In this document: positions 59,992-64,000 of the stretch, piece by piece
Layout of the letters: each line of letters opens with the position of its first letter
Position numbering within the stretch: position 1 is the first letter of the stretch
Assembly: GCA_934636105.1 (NCBI GenBank)
Contig: CAKTZR010000004.1
Span: 124,001-188,000, forward strand
DNA: 64,000 nucleotides
Direction of reading: 5' to 3'
Origin: an uncultured Clostridia bacterium
GTDB lineage: Bacteria; Bacillota; Clostridia; Christensenellales; Aristaeellaceae
The notes under the pieces: model-generated
What the model saw: only the letters and a program-made list of their open reading frames with translations
Databases searched by the model: none
What the model was told of the DNA's origin: nothing
Position numbers and translations under genes: made by a program

Positions 59992-60843
59992 GTGAGCAAA
60001 ATCATCCTGATGGCCGAATCCGGCAGCGATATCACGCCCGAACTGGCGAAGGAAAACGGCATTGTGATCGTGCCGATGCACGTCTCCTTTGGCGGCGAAA
60101 CGCGCGACGACGGCGCGTTCCCCACGACGGAGATGTTTGATTTTTATAAAAAACATCGCGAACTGCCGCGCACCAGCGGCTGCACGCCGCACGATTTCGA
60201 AGCGACGTTTGAGCGGCTGGATCGTGAGCTCCCCGGCGCGTCGATTCTCTATCTGGCGTATTCCGCCAGCACGACGTGCTCCATGCAGAGCGCGCTGATT
60301 GCGGGCGAGGGCCGCGAAAACTTCGTCGCCATCGATACCAAGAGCGTTGCGGCGGGGCAGGCGGCCGTCGTGCTGACCACGGCGCGCTATCTGCGTGAGC
60401 ATCCGGAGGCGACGCTCGACGAGACGGCAGATTATGTGCGCGGCCTGATTGCGAAAATCCGCATGGGCTTCATTCCCGGCGACCTGGACTATCTGCGCGC
60501 GGGCGGACGCGTGAGCAACGCGGCGTATCTCGGCGCGAAGATTCTCGGCCTGCATCCGCTGATTGAGATTCAGGACGGCAAGCTGCTTTCGACGAAGAAA
60601 TACCGCGGGTCGATGGATCGCGTCGTCCTCCAGATGGCGAAGGAATTTCCGGCCGCGCAGACGCTTGAAACCGACGCGCTTTGGCTGATTTATGGCGCGG
60701 GCTTGAGCGAAAAGGTCATGCGCGAGGTCGAGGACATTCTCCGTGAGCAGGGCTACGCCGCTATCCGCTGGGTGGAGACGGGCTGCGTCATCGCGGCGCA
60801 CAGCGGCCCCGGCTCGTTCGGCATTGTGGGATTTGCTAAATAA
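59992..60843 (+). CDS. DegV-family fatty-acid-binding protein
   Basis: A DegV-type protein (FakB-like) that binds a fatty acid and presents it to a FakA kinase. The 283 residues have ESGSDITPELAKENGI near the start, TSGCTPHDF (the family TS-x-P region), YSASTTCSMQSALIA and HSGPGSFGIVG at the end, and a lipid tunnel is expected. The start at GTG (59992) has AGAGG 11 bases upstream; an in-frame GTG at 59980 is too close to it. No fakA gene is in the window. Confidence 0.9.
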   Translation: MSKIILMAESGSDITPELAKENGIVIVPMHVSFGGETRDDGAFPTTEMFDFYKKHRELPRTSGCTPHDFEATFERLDRELPGASILYLAYSASTTCSMQSALIAGEGRENFVAIDTKSVAAGQAAVVLTTARYLREHPEATLDETADYVRGLIAKIRMGFIPGDLDYLRAGGRVSNAAYLGAKILGLHPLIEIQDGKLLSTKKYRGSMDRVVLQMAKEFPAAQTLETDALWLIYGAGLSEKVMREVEDILREQGYAAIRWVETGCVIAAHSGPGSFGIVGFAK

Positions 60844-60855
60844 GCAGAGCGTATG

Positions 60856-60901
60856 AAAAAAGCTGTTCTTCCCTTCGAAATGAAGGGGAGAGCAGCTTTT
60901 T
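60856..60901. terminator. Bidirectional terminator between degV and yitT
   Basis: AAAAAGCTGTTCTTCCCTTC pairs with GAAGGGGAGAGCAGCTTTTT (G-U pairs), with A and T tracts at both ends. Confidence 0.9.
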
Positions 60902-60920
60902 GTCGATTATTCGAGATGTT

Positions 60921-61793
60921 TTAGCTCGCCAAAAATCCCTTGCCGACAATCTCTGTCGAAGCGGTGATGACCATGAACGCGTGCGGATCGTTCGCGTGGA
61001 TGAAGCGGCGAAGCGCCAGCGCCTGCGCGCGGGTCAGCACGGTGATAATCATCGTCTTGCGCTCGTGGTGGAACGCGCCGTAAACATCCTCAAGCGTTGC
61101 GCCGCGATGCAGATTGACGGTGATGAAATCGACGATCGGTTCGGGGTTCGTCGTGATGATCTGGAAGCACTTCTTCATGCGGAAGCTGTCCGTCACATAG
61201 TCGACCAGCACGGACTTCATCAGCAGACCGAGAATACAGAACAGGCCGGACTGAATGCCAAAGCAGAACAGCGCCGCCACGGTGATGAGCGCGTCGGCGG
61301 CCATCAGCGCCATGCCGATGTTCATGCTCGTGTATTTGCGCACGATCATCGCGATGATATCCGTGCCGCCGCTGGAAGCATCCAGATGAAACAGGATCGC
61401 CGAACCGATGGCCGGCAGCAGCACCGCGAAGCAAAGCTCCAGCAGCGGCTGATTGGTCAGCGGGTGATCCATCGGCCAGAAACGCTCCATCACGTTGACG
61501 GCCAGCGACAGCACAACCGAACAATAGACCGTGCTGAACGCAAAATTGCGCCCCAGAAAGATGAAGCCGACCACGAGCAGCGCCATGTTGATGATGAAGA
61601 CGAACGCGCTCGGCGTGAGCACCGGGGAGGGGAAGACGCGGCCCAGAATCAGCGACAGGCCGCTGACGCCTCCGGTGGAAAAGTTATTCGGAAATTTGAA
61701 AAAGTAAACGCCGACGGCGGTGAGCAGCACGCCGAAGGTTAACAGAATATAACGCTCAACCTGACTCATGGGTTTGGCCGCAGTGGTTTTCAT
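60921..61793 (-). CDS. YitT-family membrane protein with DUF2179 domain
   Basis: Membrane protein of about 290 residues. Five or six helices (about 15-200) with GGVSGLSLILGRVF, SAFVFIINM and HLDASSGGTDIIAMIVRKYTSMNIG are the YitT part. The C-terminal DUF2179 domain (about 210-288), cytoplasmic, has RKTMIITVLTRAQALALRRFIHANDPHAF. Role is unknown in Bacillus, too. The start at 61793 is preferred as AAAGGA is 11 bases away; an ATG three codons earlier (61802) is too close to it. Confidence 0.88.
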   Translation of the reverse strand: MKTTAAKPMSQVERYILLTFGVLLTAVGVYFFKFPNNFSTGGVSGLSLILGRVFPSPVLTPSAFVFIINMALLVVGFIFLGRNFAFSTVYCSVVLSLAVNVMERFWPMDHPLTNQPLLELCFAVLLPAIGSAILFHLDASSGGTDIIAMIVRKYTSMNIGMALMAADALITVAALFCFGIQSGLFCILGLLMKSVLVDYVTDSFRMKKCFQIITTNPEPIVDFITVNLHRGATLEDVYGAFHHERKTMIITVLTRAQALALRRFIHANDPHAFMVITASTEIVGKGFLAS

Positions 61794-61938
61794 GGGAGAC
61801 ATGTTCCTTTCTCTTGACCGCGAGAAAAGCGGGATTAAGTGTGTTCTTTATTATAACGCTGCGCGCAAAGAATGTCGAGAGAAAAATGAAAAGCGGAAAA
61901 AATGCACAGAAAACACGCAAAAAAAAGAGCATGCAATC

Positions 61939-61968
61939 TTTACAAAAGAAGGTCGTGTGTTGTATAAT
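61939..61968 (+). promoter_or_regulatory. Sigma-A promoter of the Cys-rich surface protein
   Basis: TTTACA at 61939-61944 and a perfect TATAAT at 61963-61968 have an 18-base spacer. Confidence 0.75.
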
Positions 61969-62021
61969 GAACTGTGCATTTTTTCCAGATGTGGGTTTTG
62001 GTGGAAGGAGAGGAAGACGTG

Positions 62022-64000
62022 ATGCACGAAAAATTCAAAAGGGCAGCGAGCTGGATGCTGACCGCCGCTATGCTGGTCAGCAATGGGGGTGCCATCCACG
62101 CGCTTGCCGAGGCCACGCCGACGGAGGCCGCGCGGGAGGTTCAGCTTGAGCCTGCCGTGGGCCATGAGGACGCTGTATCCGGCATGAAGAAGGAGCAGAC
62201 ACTTTTTACCGCGAACGACGAGAGCGACGTTTCAACAAAACAGACCGATGGTCTGGAAAGAAACGCGCCTGCGGAGGACGAAGGCGGCGAGGACGATGGG
62301 ACTTGCAAGCATGTTTTTGAGAACGGCGAGTGCAAGCTTTGCGGCTATGCCTGCCCGCATGAAAACAAAATTTACGGCGATGAAGTGGAAGGTTCGTTTT
62401 CAAACTGGATCTACTTTGGCGATGAAAATCACATGCGGACGGTGAACGTTTATCAAACGTGGACGTGTGCGGATTGCGGTGAAAAGGACCAGATACTTGT
62501 TGCGGCGGATCAACAGCGGTTTGAAGCGCATGATTTTGTGCCGTATGATGATTTAAGCTATATTTGTACAGCTTGCGACGGTCGTCACTATCATGATTAC
62601 AGCAATGGCCCGTCTTGCAGCACTTGCGGCTATGCTTGCCCGCATACAAACAGGACAACAAATATAGTCAGCGGGGATGATGAAGACAGCTACGTTTCCA
62701 TTGATGACAAAGAACATCAGTACGACTATATCACGTATGAAGTGTGGCAGTGCGCTGCGTGCTTGCAGATCGGCCGCGGAGCAGTGCTCAATGTTCAGAC
62801 GGAAAAAGTAAATCACCAGTATGACGAAAATGGGCTCTGCAAGATCTGCGGACATCAAAATGCCTGCCAGCATAAAAATTCGTATGAACAGCGTGAAATC
62901 CGTCAGACCTCGGATTGGAAGGACGACGGCAACGGCCGCACGCATTCCTGCGAAGCAACGGAATACCTCAACTGGTACTGCGATGACTGCCGCCAGTCTA
63001 AATCCACGGAAATTGGCAAGACCACGAAGACCGCGGTGCATCACACGGACGGCATGAATGATGACGTTTGCGGCGTTTGCTACGCGCCGATAGAATGTCC
63101 GCATTCGCAGCTGTCTGACGTGAGTGAATACGTCACCTGCTCGGATTGGAAGGACGATGGCAACGGCCAGACGCATTCCGGCCTGGGAACACGTCGGCGC
63201 GGCGGCTGGTGTACGCGGTGCGGCGTTTATGTTATCAAGGTGCTGGAGGAGAACGTGCCGGTTACGGAGGAGCATCGCTCCTACGACGGAACGACCTGCG
63301 CGCAGTGCGGCGCGGCCATTGCGTGCAGCCATGACAAGACCTACGAGCGCATTCTGTATCAGGGCGACCAAACGGCCAAGGATAATGGCGACGGCACGCA
63401 CACCGTGTATCAGGACATGTATAAGGAGACGGTCTGCGAGACGTGCGGCTATCAAAAATATGAGAAAATGGATGAAACCGCGACACGCGTGGAAAAGCAT
63501 CCGTATTTGACGTGCCCGAACTGCGGCGCGGAGGCCAAGGCGAATTGTGAGCATGCTCATACCCAAATTGCGTCCCGAACGGTTTCGGAAGATATGAAGC
63601 CGGATGCAAACGGCAAAACGCATTCCGGCACGCAGACGATATGGATTCAGGAATATTGTCAGGATTGTCTCGAATTGGTGCGCACGGTTCAGAAGATGAC
63701 CGCCGACGTCTGCGAGCCGCATGAAATCGACAAGCAGCTCGGCTACTGTCGGGTCTGCGGCTATATCGTGCCGGATGAGGCCCTGTGCAGGCACGAGCAG
63801 ACCTATACGGAATACGAGGAATACAAAACGGATGTTGCTCAAAATGAAAAGGAGCACAGCTATCGGTCGGCCCTGCGCAAGGTGACGTATTGCAAGCAGT
63901 GCGGCGTGGTTCTGACCGATGAGGATGCGGCGAAATCTGATTTGATCACCGAAGCGCACGAGTTTGATGGAACGGGTCTTTGCTGGTGCGGCTATCGAAG
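62022..64000 (+). CDS. Secreted cysteine-rich repeat protein, 3' end outside window
   Basis: An open frame of 659 codons running off the right edge. It starts with a signal peptide (MHEKFKRAASWMLTAAMLVS, cleavage near ALA), behind AAGGAG (62004-62009). After an acidic linker (about 30-90) come many units of CxxCG knuckles: CKLCGYACPH, CADCG, CSTCGYACPH, CKICG, CGVCY, CTRCG, CAQCG, CETCG, CPNCG, CRVCG, CKQCG. A longer motif recurs, SDWKDDGNGRTHS and SDWKDDGNGQTHS, with DANGKTHSG and NGDGTHTV as variants. The pattern (C..CG, then CxH) suggests metal-binding ribbons or disulfides outside the cell. No known enzyme domain appears. A large surface or adhesive protein is inferred; family not recognised. 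Confidence 0.85.
   Translation, partial: MHEKFKRAASWMLTAAMLVSNGGAIHALAEATPTEAAREVQLEPAVGHEDAVSGMKKEQTLFTANDESDVSTKQTDGLERNAPAEDEGGEDDGTCKHVFENGECKLCGYACPHENKIYGDEVEGSFSNWIYFGDENHMRTVNVYQTWTCADCGEKDQILVAADQQRFEAHDFVPYDDLSYICTACDGRHYHDYSNGPSCSTCGYACPHTNRTTNIVSGDDEDSYVSIDDKEHQYDYITYEVWQCAACLQIGRGAVLNVQTEKVNHQYDENGLCKICGHQNACQHKNSYEQREIRQTSDWKDDGNGRTHSCEATEYLNWYCDDCRQSKSTEIGKTTKTAVHHTDGMNDDVCGVCYAPIECPHSQLSDVSEYVTCSDWKDDGNGQTHSGLGTRRRGGWCTRCGVYVIKVLEENVPVTEEHRSYDGTTCAQCGAAIACSHDKTYERILYQGDQTAKDNGDGTHTVYQDMYKETVCETCGYQKYEKMDETATRVEKHPYLTCPNCGAEAKANCEHAHTQIASRTVSEDMKPDANGKTHSGTQTIWIQEYCQDCLELVRTVQKMTADVCEPHEIDKQLGYCRVCGYIVPDEALCRHEQTYTEYEEYKTDVAQNEKEHSYRSALRKVTYCKQCGVVLTDEDAAKSDLITEAHEFDGTGLCWCGYR

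Overview
The window looks like a chromosomal stretch of a GC-rich (roughly 58-60 % by eye) anaerobic Firmicute of class Clostridia, perhaps a Christensenellales-like gut lineage; the lineage is an inference. Supporting signs are a T-box leader in front of alaS, strong sigma-A promoters and AGGAGG-type ribosome binding sites, the order plsX-acpP-rnc-smc-ftsY, DegV, YitT and SdpI-like proteins, a flavodiiron protein, and a large ATP-dependent Fe-S activase of the 2-hydroxyacyl-CoA dehydratase type. No rRNA operon, CRISPR array, phage or IS transposase is visible.

Layout. 1-5.1 kb: a duplicated TRAP transporter (dctQM, dctP, dctQM). 5.2-10.3 kb: a hybrid histidine kinase, a flavodoxin-like reductase, a sugar-phosphate-type nucleotidyltransferase and an orphan sensor kinase. 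10.4-16.3 kb: a secreted cell-wall-binding protein with six peptidoglycan-binding repeats, an orphan HicB, and a T-box-controlled short alaS. 16.4-21.3 kb: a GNAT acetyltransferase, the decayed remains of a response regulator/ABC exporter locus, and a domain-permuted GH3 glycosidase. 21.4-25.7 kb: a split CoA-dehydratase-type activase. 26-35.6 kb: housekeeping genes (TrmH-like methyltransferase, plsX, acpP, rnc, smc, ftsY, dus). 35.6-43 kb: SdpI-like protein, flavodiiron protein, TauE/SafE permease, enolase, a four-SH3 secreted protein, a PLP aminotransferase behind a structured leader, and an RluA-type pseudouridine synthase. 43-47.8 kb: a polar amino-acid ABC importer with an aminotransferase and a glycerol-dehydrogenase-like enzyme, the binding protein being divergent. 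48-56.5 kb: a PHP hydrolase, a TAXI-type TRAP system, a LysR regulator and a TctABC transporter. 56.7-64 kb: tRNA-Glu and tRNA-Gln, a TraX-like protein, a two-component system, DegV, YitT, and the first 659 codons of a cysteine-rich secreted repeat protein that runs off the window.

Taken together, three families of tripartite carboxylate importer (DctPQM, TAXI and TctABC) plus an amino-acid ABC importer, two aminotransferases, a dehydrogenase and the activase suggest an organism living on organic acids and amino acids by fermentation. Two families of short palindromic repeats are scattered through intergenic DNA; one copy appears to supply a ribosome binding site. The points most worth a second look are the Cys-rich repeat surface protein, a PHP hydrolase whose metal site lies upstream of its first ATG and seems to be read from an ATC codon, the multiply deleted exporter locus, the unassigned C-terminal domain of the wall protein, and the structured leader before the 41.9-kb aminotransferase.
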